Source: Hymenobacter baengnokdamensis (lineage in GTDB: Bacteria > Bacteroidota > Bacteroidia > Cytophagales > Hymenobacteraceae). Taken from it: a stretch of DNA of 64,000 bases. The DNA is taken from contig NZ_CP044285.1 of assembly GCF_008728635.1 (NCBI RefSeq), positions 2,356,001 through 2,420,000 of the forward strand. Reading direction: 5' to 3'. Both the position numbers and the translations under genes were made by a program. The notes beneath the pieces were generated by a model, which worked only from the letters and a program-made list of their open reading frames with translations, had not been told where the DNA came from and did no database searches. This document shows, one piece after another, positions 44,092-53,265 of the stretch (its first letter is position 1; each line of letters opens with the position of its first letter).

Positions 44092-45189
44092 ATGTCTGCT
44101 TTTTCCGTTAGGCGCCTGCTCACCCCCCTGATTCATGTACTGGCCTGGGGGCTGCTGGCGCTCACGCTGCTGCTGTTTCAGCCCATGCAGGGCCGGGTAG
44201 TGCTGCCTGTTCAGTACTGGATAAAGCAGGGCGCGCTGCTGGTGCTCTGGATAAGCGCATTTTATGCCACCACGCGCATCAGTGTGCCGCGCCTGCTGCT
44301 GCGGGGCCACACCGGCTGGTTTGGGCTGGCCCTGGTGGCCACCGCGGTGCTGCTGCTGCTGGTAAGCCGGGGGCTCGAAAGCGTGCTCAACCTGCCCGAC
44401 CTCATGCACCACGCCTTTCAGGCGGCCGGTGAGGGAGTGGGGAAAGCTGCGCCGCCCCGTACGCCGCACGGCAGCCGCTTCGACCTTGTGGGGCTGCTTA
44501 TTACGCTGCTCGTGCTGGGCATTGCCACGGCTATTACCGTGGTGCAGCACTGGCAGCAGGAGGCCCGCTTGCGCGAGCGCCTCGACCAGCAGCGCGTGGA
44601 GGCCGAGCTGGCCATGCTCAAGGCCCAGATAAACCCACATTTCTTTTTTAATACTTTAAATAACATATATTCATTAACTTTAATAGATGGGGAGCGGGCC
44701 AGGGCGGCGCTGCACCGCCTCTCCCGCATGATGCGCTACGTACTCTACGACACGGCCTCGGGCCACGCGCAGCTAAGCCAGGAGGTGGGGTTTATTCAGG
44801 ACTATATTACCCTGATGAAGCTGCGCCTAACCGACCGGGTGCAGGTAACCTTTGAGCACCCCGAGCCGGTGCAGGAGGTTCTTATTGCGCCCATGCTGCT
44901 GCTGCCCTTTGTCGAAAATGCCTTTAAGCACGGCGTGGCAGCTACAGCCCCCAGCCATATCTACATCGGCCTGCGCCAGCCCTCGCCCGAACAGCTGGAA
45001 ATAGAGGTGCGTAATACGCTGCTGCCGACTGCCGGCACCGACCTGGCCGGCTCCAACGGCATTGGGCTCACCAATACCCGCCGCCGCCTCGATTTGCTGT
45101 ATCCCGGCCGCTACTCGCTGCAAGTAAGCGAGCACACACCCGACAACGAATTTGAGGTAAAGCTGAAGCTAATCACGAATGGGCAATGA
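44092..45189 (+). CDS. LytS/YehU-type sensor histidine kinase
   Basis: A 365-residue kinase with four predicted membrane helices in residues 10-150, then the His_kinase domain with His183 in QINPHFFFNTL and a HATPase with LPFVENAFKHG and SNGIGLTNTRRRLDLLY. No periplasmic sensor domain is seen. ATG 44092 is preferred to upstream codons; a TACATTTG -7 box lies at 44060-44067. The cognate LytTR regulator follows after 188 bp. Confidence 0.93.
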   Translation: MSAFSVRRLLTPLIHVLAWGLLALTLLLFQPMQGRVVLPVQYWIKQGALLVLWISAFYATTRISVPRLLLRGHTGWFGLALVATAVLLLLVSRGLESVLNLPDLMHHAFQAAGEGVGKAAPPRTPHGSRFDLVGLLITLLVLGIATAITVVQHWQQEARLRERLDQQRVEAELAMLKAQINPHFFFNTLNNIYSLTLIDGERARAALHRLSRMMRYVLYDTASGHAQLSQEVGFIQDYITLMKLRLTDRVQVTFEHPEPVQEVLIAPMLLLPFVENAFKHGVAATAPSHIYIGLRQPSPEQLEIEVRNTLLPTAGTDLAGSNGIGLTNTRRRLDLLYPGRYSLQVSEHTPDNEFEVKLKLITNGQ

Positions 45190-45377
45190 GTTATGAAGCT
45201 GTTTAGGCAGTCCATCACAGGACGCTACGGTGGGCCGCTGTCCGCCTGTTGTCAGAACCGGCAGCCCGCCCTATATACGGATTTGGAAACTGCTCTAAGT
45301 AATGAGTTACGGCTTTTGCTGTTGCCTTTTTGCGCTGTACATTACCCACTACCCACCTACCCATTACCTATTAAAAA

Positions 45378-46118
45378 ATGCCCGTTACCTGCATTGCCGT
45401 TGATGATGAGCCGCTAGCGCTGGCACTCCTGTGCACCTTTATTGAGCAAACACCTTTTTTAAAGCTGGTGGGCCGCTACGGCAGCGGCGTGGAAGCCCTG
45501 AAAGGCCTGCACGAGCTCACGGAGCCGGTTGATTTGGCTTTTCTCGATATTCAGATGCAGGAGCTGACCGGCCTGGAGCTGGCGCGGGTGCTGGGCCAGC
45601 AGGCCGCGCCGCCGCGCGTTATTTTCACCACGGCTTTTCCGCAATATGCCCTGGAGGGCTACAAGGTAGATGCGCTCGACTACCTGGTAAAGCCCTTCAA
45701 CTACGAGGAGTTTTTGCGGGCCGCCAATAAGGCCCGCGCCTACGCCGAGCTCGCGCACGCCAGCCACGAAGCGGCCGCGCCCGCGGCGGCAGCCGAAGAA
45801 GAGCACATTTTTCTGAAAGTAGAGTACCAGCTTGTGCGCGTCTCGCTCAGCGATATCCTCTACGTGGAGGGCCTGAAGGACTACGTGAAGGTGCACCTCA
45901 AGAGTACGCCCCGCGCCCTGCTCTCGCTCATGAGCCTGCGGGCAATGGAAGAAAAGCTGCCCGCCCGGCGCTTTCTGCGCATTCACCGCTCGTTTATCGT
46001 GGCCCTCGATAAGATTGAGGCCGTGCGCCGCCTCACCGTCCAGATTGGCACCGAAACCATTCCGGTGGGCGAGCAATACAAGGAAGCCTTCGCCCAGTTT
46101 CTGAGCCGCTGGACCTGA
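45378..46118 (+). CDS. LytTR-family response regulator
   Basis: A 246-residue regulator. The receiver has the acidic pocket DDE (9-11), phosphoacceptor Asp57 (FLDIQM) and Lys in LVKPF. An Ala/Glu-rich linker leads to a LytTR DNA-binding domain (about 140-246: ILYVEGLKDYVKVHL, RFLRIHRSFIVAL). It partners the histidine kinase upstream. The target genes are unknown. Confidence 0.94.
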   Translation: MPVTCIAVDDEPLALALLCTFIEQTPFLKLVGRYGSGVEALKGLHELTEPVDLAFLDIQMQELTGLELARVLGQQAAPPRVIFTTAFPQYALEGYKVDALDYLVKPFNYEEFLRAANKARAYAELAHASHEAAAPAAAAEEEHIFLKVEYQLVRVSLSDILYVEGLKDYVKVHLKSTPRALLSLMSLRAMEEKLPARRFLRIHRSFIVALDKIEAVRRLTVQIGTETIPVGEQYKEAFAQFLSRWT

Positions 46119-46141
46119 ACTGGCTGGTCAGTAAGCGCTTG

Positions 46142-46516
46142 CTACTTCGGTACCTGCATCTCGGGTGGGCGGGGGGCGGGCCGCAGGCCCCGCAGCTGCT
46201 CGTATTTCTCGACCTGCTCGGGCGTGAGCACGGCCTCTATCTTGGTTTCGAAGTCGGCCTCGCGGGCCTGGCGGGAGGCATGCTCCGTTTCGTCGGGGCG
46301 GTGCGTGAGGCGCTGCTTGCGCTGGCTTTGCTCTTCATCGAGCAGCGTATTAATGCGGACTACCTGGGCAGGACTCAGGTCGAGCTGCCGCAAAATGCCC
46401 GTGCGCTTGCCCCGGTGCGCCAGCACCACTACTTCGGGCAGGGTCTGGGCGCAGAGGCCAACGCTGCTGAGCGCAGCCGGCAGCAAAGCCAGCCAAAACA
46501 GATGAGTACGTAGCAT
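46142..46516 (-). CDS. Small periplasmic LTXXQ-like (Spy/CpxP-type) protein
   Basis: A 124-residue exported protein with a signal peptide (residues 1-23). Helical halves contain LDLSPAQVVRI and VLTPEQVEKYEQL, two copies of the L-[ST]-x-x-Q-type motif found in Spy/CpxP chaperones and related Bacteroidota proteins. It is convergent with the response regulator. A stress-sensing or chaperone role is an inference. Confidence 0.65.
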   Translation of the reverse strand: MLRTHLFWLALLPAALSSVGLCAQTLPEVVVLAHRGKRTGILRQLDLSPAQVVRINTLLDEEQSQRKQRLTHRPDETEHASRQAREADFETKIEAVLTPEQVEKYEQLRGLRPAPRPPEMQVPK

Positions 46517-46793
46517 AAAACTAGAATACGGACGCGTTCGACCCGAAGAGCAGCCGGGAGCGCAGCAGTAAAGGTATTGAACAGGGCTAACGGCTACGGA
46601 ATGCTAACGTATGAACGGCTCGCCTGGTGCCCGCCAGGGCTGCGGAGCGGGGACAACCAAATAAGTGGTTACTTCGCAACCCGAAGCGCTTGGTAAAAAC
46701 CCCAGCTGCTATAAACCCGTCTACCCACGCAGCCTTGCCTCCGATACCCGGCTGGCGCCGGTAGCTGCGCTTCTTCACACCTTATTGTTCTTT

Positions 46794-47609
46794 ATGCCTG
46801 CTTCTTCTTCACTTCGCCTTGCCGGGCAGCACGCGCTCGTTACGGGGGCCAATTCGGGTATCGGCGCAGCCGTGGCCAAATCTCTGGCCGCCAACGGGGC
46901 CTCAGTTGTCGTTAACTACGTGGGCCATCCCGAGGCGGCCGATGCCGTGGTAAAGGAAATCACCGACGCCGGGGGCGTGGCCGTGGCCATTCAGGCCGAT
47001 GTAAGCCAGGAAGACCAGGTGCAGGCAATGTTCAGGCAGGCGATTGCGCAGTTTGGTACGCTGCACATTGTGGTAGCCAACGCTGGCATTCAGGTCGATT
47101 CGCCTTTTATCGACATGACCCTGGCGCAGTGGCAAAAGGTGCTTGATGTGAACCTTACCGGCCAGTTTTTGTGCCTGCGCGAAGCCGCCCGTGAGTTTAT
47201 GCGGCGCGGCGTGCAGCCCGACGTAAGCAAAGCAGCCGGCAAAATTATCTGCATGAGCAGCGTCCACGAGGTTATTCCGTGGGCCGGCCACGTCAACTAC
47301 GCCACCAGTAAGGGCGGCATTATGGAGCTGATGAAAAGTGTGGCCCAGGAACTGGCGCCGCACAAAATCAGGGTTAACAGCATCGGGCCCGGCGCCATCA
47401 AAACGCCCATCAACCACGACGCCTGGGCTACGCCCGAAGCCGAGGCCAAGCTGCTGACTCTCATTCCGTACAACCGCGTGGGCGAGCCCGAGGACATTGG
47501 TCAGCTGGCCGCCTGGCTGGTGTCGGACGAGGCCGATTACATCACGGGTCAAACCATCTTTATGGATGGCGGCATGACCTTGTACCCCGGCTTCGCCACG
47601 GGCGGATAA
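46794..47609 (+). CDS. Short-chain dehydrogenase (glucose 1-dehydrogenase-like)
   Basis: A 271-residue classical SDR with the TGANSGIG cofactor motif (17-24), NAG (VVANAGIQ), catalytic Ser in CMSSVHE, and Tyr169-xxx-Lys173 (NYATSKGG), plus PGAIKTPIN. The pattern SVHEVIPWAGHVNYA is usual for glucose 1-dehydrogenases. It precedes a glucosidase gene on the same strand, separated only by an inverted repeat. Start ATG 46794. Confidence 0.93.
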   Translation: MPASSSLRLAGQHALVTGANSGIGAAVAKSLAANGASVVVNYVGHPEAADAVVKEITDAGGVAVAIQADVSQEDQVQAMFRQAIAQFGTLHIVVANAGIQVDSPFIDMTLAQWQKVLDVNLTGQFLCLREAAREFMRRGVQPDVSKAAGKIICMSSVHEVIPWAGHVNYATSKGGIMELMKSVAQELAPHKIRVNSIGPGAIKTPINHDAWATPEAEAKLLTLIPYNRVGEPEDIGQLAAWLVSDEADYITGQTIFMDGGMTLYPGFATGG

Positions 47610-47610
47610 A

Positions 47611-47699
47611 GTGGCGTGGACTCTGCGAGTCCGCGCGTACGTATTATTGAACAACGACTCCTGACGTTCCTTCGTGCGGACTTACAGCGTCCACACTAC
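47611..47699. repeat. Inverted repeat of the gcgtggact family (copy 3)
   Basis: Arms 47611-47637 and 47673-47699 are largely complementary around a 35-bp centre. It fills almost exactly the gap between the SDR stop and the glucosidase start. Confidence 0.75.
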
Positions 47700-47705
47700 T
47701 TTGGT

Positions 47706-50357
47706 ATGACCCCCGAAGCCCAACGCCTGCTCGAAGCCGACATCAAGCACAAGAATTGGCGGCGCTTTGGTCCCTATTTGTCGGAGCGCCAGTGGGGCAC
47801 GGTGCGCGAAGACTATTCGGCTAATGGCGACGCCTGGAACTATACCACCTTTGACCAGGCCCGGAGCCGGGCTTACCGCTGGGGCGAAGAAGGCCTGGCC
47901 GGCTTCTGCGACGACCAGCAGCTGCTGTGCGGCAGCCTGGCACTCTGGAACGGCCAGGATACCATACTCAAAGAGCAGCTTTTTGGCTTGAGCGGGCCGC
48001 AGGGCAACCACGGCGAGGACGTGAAGGAAGTCTATTACTTCCTGGATAACACGCCCACCCATTCGTACCAGAAGCTGCTGTATAAGTATCCGCAGCGGGC
48101 TTTTCCGTACGAGCAGCTGCTGGCTGAAAATGCCCGGCGTACGCGCAAAGACCCGGAGTTTGAGCTGCTCGACACGGGCATCTTTGCCGAAAACCGCTAT
48201 TTCGACGTGTTTGTAGAGTATGCCAAGGCCGATGCCGAAGATTTGCTCATTCAGTACACTATCGTAAACCGGGGGCCCGACGAAGCCACCCTGCATGTGC
48301 TGCCGCAGCTGTGGTTTCGCAACACCTGGGCCTGGGGCTACGATGACTACCGGCCTGCCCTCACGGCGCTGGGCGAGGGGGCGGCGCAGGCGGCGCACCG
48401 CGACCTGGGCGAGCTGACCTGCTACGCCGAGGGCGCACCCGAATGGCTGTTTTGCGACAACGATACCAACTGCGAGCGGCTGTACAATGCGCCTTCGGCC
48501 AACCATTTTTTTAAGGATGGAATTACGAATTACCTGATTGGCAAGCAGGCAGATGCGCTAAACCCTGCGCGTACCGGCACCAAGGCCGCCGCGCATTATA
48601 CCCTCACCCTGGCCCCCGGAACCACCCAAAAAGTGCGCCTGCGTCTGGGCCCGGCGAGCCTGAAAACTCCGTTTCAGGATTTTGAGCAGCTGCTGACCCA
48701 GCGCCAGGCCGAGGCCGACCAGTTTTACGCCGAAATGCAGCAGGCCATTTCCGATGCCGATGCCCGGCTGGTGCAGCGGCAGGCGTTTGCGGGCATGCTC
48801 TGGAGCAAGCAGTTTTACCACTACAGCGTGCCCCGCTGGCTGGCCGGCGACCCGGCTTTTCCGCCCCCGCCGGCCGAGCGCCAGCAGGGCCGCAACGCCG
48901 ACTGGAAGAGCCTCGATAACAGTGATATAATCTCTATGCCCGATACCTGGGAATACCCCTGGTACGCGGCCTGGGACCTGGCTTTTCACTGCATTCCGCT
49001 GGCGCAGCTCGACCCCGAGTTTGCCAAAAACCAGCTGCGGCTGCTGTGCCGCGACTGGTACATGCACCCCAACGGCCAGCTGCCGGCCTACGAGTGGCGC
49101 TTTGGCGATGTCAACCCGCCCGTGCACGCCTGGGCGGCCTTCCGGGTGTTTAAGATGGACCAGAAGCGGCGCGGCGATGCCGGCGATACCGACTTTCTGC
49201 AAACCGTCTTTCACCGGCTGCTGCTCAATTTTACGTGGTGGGTCAACCGTAAGGACCGCGACGGCCGCAATATTTTTGAGGGCGGCTTTCTGGGGCTCGA
49301 TAATATCGGGGTGTTCGACCGCTCGGCCCCGCTGCCGGTGGGCGGCTACCTCGAGCAGGCCGACGGCACGGCCTGGGTAGCCATGTTTGCGCTCAATATG
49401 ATGCGTATCGCGCTGGAGTTGAGCCAGTCGAACCCCGTATACCAGGACCTGGCGAGTAAGTTTTTTGAGCACTTCCTCTATATTGCCGAGGCCATGACCA
49501 ACCTGGGCAACACCGCCCTGAACCTCTGGGACGATGAGGATGAGTTTTACTACGACGCCCTCAACACCCCCGACGGCGGCCACGAGCTGCTGAAGGTGCG
49601 CACCATGGTGGGCCTGATACCGCTGTTTGCGGTAGAAGTGCTCGACGAAGACCTGCTGGCCGGGGCGCCGCTTTTTCTGGAGCGCATGAACTGGCTGCTC
49701 GATAACCGGCCGGGCCTGGCGTCGCTGGTTTCGCACTGGCAGGAGCCCGGCAAAGGGTCGCGCCGCTTGCTCAGCCTGCTGCGGGGGCACCGCATGAAGC
49801 GCCTGCTATTCAGAATGCTGGACGAAAATGAGTTTTTGTCTGACTACGGCGTGCGCAGCCTCTCGCGGGTGTACAAAGACCACCCGTATGTGTTTCGCAA
49901 CACCGAGATAACGGTTAACTACCAGCCCGCCGAATCGGAAACCGACTTGTTTGGCGGCAACTCCAACTGGCGCGGTCCCATCTGGATGCCGGTCAATTTT
50001 CTGCTCGTCGAGTCGCTGCAGCGCTTCTACCACTATTACGGCGAAGACTTCAAGGTAGAGTATCCCACCCACTCGGGGCAGTATGCTACTATTCAACAGG
50101 TGGCAGGTGCCCTCACTGAGCGCCTGACGCGGCTTTTCCTGCGTGACCCGCAAACCGGCCGGCGCGCGTGCTTCGGCCCCAGCAAGCAGCTGCAGCAAGA
50201 CCCGAATTTTAAGGATTACATAGTATTTAATGAATATTTTAACGGCGATACCGGTCAGGGCCTTGGTGCCAGTCACCAAACCGGCTGGACGGGCCTGATT
50301 GCAAAGCTGTTGCAGCCCAAAGCGCTGAATGGCCAATCCCAAGACGAAGATTCCTGA
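47706..50357 (+). CDS. GH63-like (MGH1-type) glucosidase
   Basis: An 883-residue cytoplasmic glycosidase of the (alpha/alpha)6-barrel GH63/mannosylglycerate-hydrolase-like group. It starts MTPEAQRLLEADIKHKNW and has NWRRFGPYLSERQWGTVREDY, YPWYAAWDLAFH, QLPAYEWRFGDVNPP, and SNWRGPIWMPVNFLL with the general acid and base regions. No signal peptide. Upstream in-frame codons belong to the inverted repeat. The natural substrate is uncertain (alpha-glucosides or glucosylglycerate-type solutes). The cyclase gene follows after 3 bp. Confidence 0.88.
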   Translation: MTPEAQRLLEADIKHKNWRRFGPYLSERQWGTVREDYSANGDAWNYTTFDQARSRAYRWGEEGLAGFCDDQQLLCGSLALWNGQDTILKEQLFGLSGPQGNHGEDVKEVYYFLDNTPTHSYQKLLYKYPQRAFPYEQLLAENARRTRKDPEFELLDTGIFAENRYFDVFVEYAKADAEDLLIQYTIVNRGPDEATLHVLPQLWFRNTWAWGYDDYRPALTALGEGAAQAAHRDLGELTCYAEGAPEWLFCDNDTNCERLYNAPSANHFFKDGITNYLIGKQADALNPARTGTKAAAHYTLTLAPGTTQKVRLRLGPASLKTPFQDFEQLLTQRQAEADQFYAEMQQAISDADARLVQRQAFAGMLWSKQFYHYSVPRWLAGDPAFPPPPAERQQGRNADWKSLDNSDIISMPDTWEYPWYAAWDLAFHCIPLAQLDPEFAKNQLRLLCRDWYMHPNGQLPAYEWRFGDVNPPVHAWAAFRVFKMDQKRRGDAGDTDFLQTVFHRLLLNFTWWVNRKDRDGRNIFEGGFLGLDNIGVFDRSAPLPVGGYLEQADGTAWVAMFALNMMRIALELSQSNPVYQDLASKFFEHFLYIAEAMTNLGNTALNLWDDEDEFYYDALNTPDGGHELLKVRTMVGLIPLFAVEVLDEDLLAGAPLFLERMNWLLDNRPGLASLVSHWQEPGKGSRRLLSLLRGHRMKRLLFRMLDENEFLSDYGVRSLSRVYKDHPYVFRNTEITVNYQPAESETDLFGGNSNWRGPIWMPVNFLLVESLQRFYHYYGEDFKVEYPTHSGQYATIQQVAGALTERLTRLFLRDPQTGRRACFGPSKQLQQDPNFKDYIVFNEYFNGDTGQGLGASHQTGWTGLIAKLLQPKALNGQSQDEDS

Positions 50358-50360
50358 CTT

Positions 50361-50987
50361 ATGCCTGTTCCTGCTCCGTGGCTCGACGCCACAACGCCAA
50401 TCCGCGACCAGATGGTGCATTGGCCCGACAACCTGGGCGTGACCGTAGCGCGCACGCTCAGCCAGGACCGGGGCGATGCCGCCAACGTAACCGAGCTGCA
50501 CCTGAGCGCCCACACCGGCACCCACGTCGATGCGCCCCTACACTTTACCAGTGGAGCCGGCGACACTACCACCCTCGACCTGGGCCGGCTGATGGGGCCA
50601 GCTACAGTAGTAGCCATTAGCGACCCCAAGAGTATTAGTCTGGCCGAAGTGCAGCTACTCCCTATTAAGCCCGGCGCGCGGCTGTTGTTCAAAACGCGCA
50701 TCTCGGCCAGCGAATGGAGCACCGAGCCTTTTAAGCCCGATTTTGTAGCCCTCGACGGCGATGCCGCCCGCTACCTGCGCGATGCCGGCGTAGTGTGCGT
50801 GGGCGTCGATTATCTGTCGGTAGGCAAGGCTGATGCGCACCACGCCCTGCTCGACGCCGGCATCTGCGTGATTGAAGGACTGGCCTTGCAGCATATAGCG
50901 CCCGGCGAATATGAGCTGCTGTGCCTGCCCCTCCGGATTGTGGGCAGCGACGGCGCCCCGGCGCGGGTGCTGCTGCGGCCGCTGTAG
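50361..50987 (+). CDS. Cyclase-family protein (kynurenine formamidase-like)
   Basis: A 208-residue metal-dependent hydrolase of the cyclase/KynB family. The HxGTHxDxPxHF signature is complete (H51, H55, D57, H61). A DYLSVGKADAHHALLDAGI segment near residues 150-170 is characteristic. Tight coupling to the glucosidase gene suggests co-expression; no tryptophan-degradation genes are near, so the substrate may differ from N-formylkynurenine. Confidence 0.9.
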   Translation: MPVPAPWLDATTPIRDQMVHWPDNLGVTVARTLSQDRGDAANVTELHLSAHTGTHVDAPLHFTSGAGDTTTLDLGRLMGPATVVAISDPKSISLAEVQLLPIKPGARLLFKTRISASEWSTEPFKPDFVALDGDAARYLRDAGVVCVGVDYLSVGKADAHHALLDAGICVIEGLALQHIAPGEYELLCLPLRIVGSDGAPARVLLRPL

Positions 50988-51000
50988 CCTGGCAGCGAGT

Positions 51001-51042
51001 TGCCCGTAAGCGATTGATTGCAAGCTCAATCGCTTACGGGCA
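51001..51042 (+). terminator. 17-bp-stem hairpin after the glucosidase operon
   Basis: TGCCCGTAAGCGATTGA pairs perfectly with TCAATCGCTTACGGGCA around an 8-base loop, 14 bp after the cyclase stop. There is no T-run. Confidence 0.6.
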
Positions 51043-51130
51043 GTAGCGGGTAGCTTACCCGTGCCCTTCAGCCAATAGTAAGGTAGAAGCTATACGTTAC
51101 GGTGTCTTTACGCGCCCACACCCGCTGCCT

Positions 51131-52369
51131 GTGACCCCTATTTCTGCGACGTCCGCCTCCCTGTCCGCGTTTTTTCAGCTGCATGATGCCGGCCGGGTGC
51201 CGGCACTGCTGCCGCTGCGCTACCACCGCATGCAGGCCGATGCGCTGGCATTTTTCCGGGGTAGCGCGCCCCTGTACTACGCTCGCTTTGGGGCCGCTGA
51301 GGCTGTTGCCGGCGGCCCGGTTGGTTGGCTGTGCGGCGATGCCCACGTCGAAAACTTTGGCTCGTACCGCGGAGATAATAAGCTGGTTTATTTCGACTTA
51401 AACGACTTTGACGAAGCCGTGCTGGGGCCTTTGCTCTGGGATATAGGCCGCCTGGTAGTGAGTGCGCGCCTGGCCGCCGCGCATTTTGGCTTAGCGCTTG
51501 CCGAGCAGCAGGCCTGCGCTAAACAACTCTTGCTGGCCTACACATCCGCGCTGGCAGCCGGCAAAGCCTACCTGCTGGAGCGGGCCACCGCGCACGGGCT
51601 GGTGCGGCAGCTGCTTAAAACTGTGCAGCAGCGCCGGCAGCGCAACCTGCTGGCGGGCCGGGCCAGCCAGCGCGGCGGCTGGCACTTGCGCGCCTATAAG
51701 TCGCCCACCCTGCGGCCCCTGCCCCTGGCCGAATACCTGGCCGTGCGGCACGCCGTCGAAGCCTGGCGGCAGCAGCAGCCCTCGCCGCCCTGCGGCCCGC
51801 TGCTCGATGTGGCCGGTCGCATTGCCGGAGTGGGCAGCCTGGGCGTGCCGCGCTACGCCATCCTGGCCCAGAGCCGGCAGCCGGGCAAATTGCCGCTTCT
51901 CCTCGATTTAAAGCTGGCGCTGCCGGCTGCGCCGCTGGCTTTTTGCGCAGTGCCGCAGCCGGCCTGGCCCACGGAGGCGGCGCGGGTAGTAGCTGCCCAG
52001 GGCTATATGCAGGCGGTTTGCCCCGCGCTGCTTCAGCCTCTTACGCTCGGGGGGCAGCCCTTTGTGCTCCGGGAATTACAGCCGGTGGCCGACAAGCTCG
52101 ATTTCAGCAATTTTACCCAGGATGCAGCTGGCTTTCAGGCCGCGCTGCCCGTTTTTGGGCAGCTGGTAGCCTGGGCGCACCTGCGAGCGGCCGGCCACCT
52201 GGGTGCCGCCGGCCCCGATGAGCTGCGTGCATTTGGGGCAAGCCGAGCCAGCTGGCAGCAGGAAGTGTTAGCTTTCAGCCGCGAGGCGCAGCTGGCGGTC
52301 GAAGCCGACTATATGGCTTTTCACGCGGCCTGCCACGACGGCGCGCTGCCAACGGCCTCCGGCTTGTAG
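51131..52369 (+). CDS. DUF2252-family protein
   Basis: A 412-residue protein with the DUF2252 hallmarks: RMQADALAFFRGSAPLYY near 33-50, CGDAHVENFG (68-77) and YFDLNDFDEAVLGPLLWDIGRL. The fold is related to protein and aminoglycoside kinases (HVENF and DLNDFD resembling HGDLHxxN and DFD), but no activity is established to my knowledge. A GTG at 51131 is used as start. Independent of the upstream operon. Confidence 0.88.
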   Translation: MTPISATSASLSAFFQLHDAGRVPALLPLRYHRMQADALAFFRGSAPLYYARFGAAEAVAGGPVGWLCGDAHVENFGSYRGDNKLVYFDLNDFDEAVLGPLLWDIGRLVVSARLAAAHFGLALAEQQACAKQLLLAYTSALAAGKAYLLERATAHGLVRQLLKTVQQRRQRNLLAGRASQRGGWHLRAYKSPTLRPLPLAEYLAVRHAVEAWRQQQPSPPCGPLLDVAGRIAGVGSLGVPRYAILAQSRQPGKLPLLLDLKLALPAAPLAFCAVPQPAWPTEAARVVAAQGYMQAVCPALLQPLTLGGQPFVLRELQPVADKLDFSNFTQDAAGFQAALPVFGQLVAWAHLRAAGHLGAAGPDELRAFGASRASWQQEVLAFSREAQLAVEADYMAFHAACHDGALPTASGL

Positions 52370-52399
52370 CTTGCTGCCTTCTTACCAGGATATTCATGT

Positions 52400-53113
52400 A
52401 TGCAGTCGGCTGTTTTAGTGCAATTTGAGTTTCGGCTGGCGCTGGCTTTGGTGTTGGGCGCGGTGCTGGGCATCGAGCGCCAGTACCATCATCGCACGGC
52501 CGGCACGCGCACCAATGCCCTGGTGGCGCTGGGTGCGGCGCTGTTCGTGCTCATGGCCCAGAGCATTACCCACGATGCCTCGGCTCCCGGCCGCGTGGCC
52601 GGGCAGGTTATCACGGGTATCGGGTTTTTGGGTGCCGGTGCTATTCTGCGCGAGGGCACTACCATTGTGGGCCTCACCACGGCGGCCACGGTGTGGTGCG
52701 CGGCGGGTATTGGCACGCTGGCCGGGCTGGGTAGCTGGTACGAGGCCTGCGTGGGCACGCTTTTTATCTTGACGGCCAATGTGTTGCTGCGGCCCCTCGA
52801 CAGCCTCATCAACCGCGTAACGGCCCCGGCCGCCCCGGCGCCGGCAACCCAGGATTACCGCGTGCGCATCGAACTGCTGCCGGCTCCGCCCGCGGGGGCC
52901 GGCCCGCCCTTGCCGACAGTGCTCGCGCTGCTCAACAGCTGGCACCTGCTCACGCTGCGCGTGACGGAAACCAACCCGCCGCTGGTACAGGCTACCCTGC
53001 GCCTGCCCACCGATACGGCCCCGTTTGGGCAGCTGCTGGCGGCGCTGGCCGCTGTGCCGGGCGTGGTGCAGGTGAGCGGCGAGCCGCTGGTGGCACTAGC
53101 GACGGAGACATAA
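52400..53113 (+). CDS. MgtC/SapB-family membrane protein
   Basis: A 237-residue protein with four or five membrane helices in the first 135 residues. Motifs LGIERQYHHRTAGTRTNALVALGAALF and GIGFLGAGAILREG are the MgtC/SapB signature; an extra ACT-like C-terminal domain follows an Ala/Pro linker. Family members are linked to magnesium limitation and to regulation of ATP synthase. It follows DUF2252 by 30 bp and may be co-transcribed. Confidence 0.92.
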   Translation: MQSAVLVQFEFRLALALVLGAVLGIERQYHHRTAGTRTNALVALGAALFVLMAQSITHDASAPGRVAGQVITGIGFLGAGAILREGTTIVGLTTAATVWCAAGIGTLAGLGSWYEACVGTLFILTANVLLRPLDSLINRVTAPAAPAPATQDYRVRIELLPAPPAGAGPPLPTVLALLNSWHLLTLRVTETNPPLVQATLRLPTDTAPFGQLLAALAAVPGVVQVSGEPLVALATET

Positions 53114-53140
53114 GGTTGGTTTCTTACCAGTTTCAAAACC

Positions 53141-53174
53141 TTGTGATATTAATATATATAAACTTATAATTTTG
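53141..53174 (+). promoter_or_regulatory. Candidate promoter of the M20 amidohydrolase gene
   Basis: TTG (53141) and TAATTTTG (53167-53174) are spaced 23 bp apart, within the Bacteroidota consensus range, in an AT-rich gap. The expected start site lies about 85 bp before the ATG. Confidence 0.55.
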
Positions 53175-53265
53175 CTTAGAAGCAATTTAGGAGAAGTCGA
53201 GTTGAGCGGCCCGCTTCGGTCCCGACTTCCGAAAGCGCTTCTCATTCACACATCAAGAAAAAATC

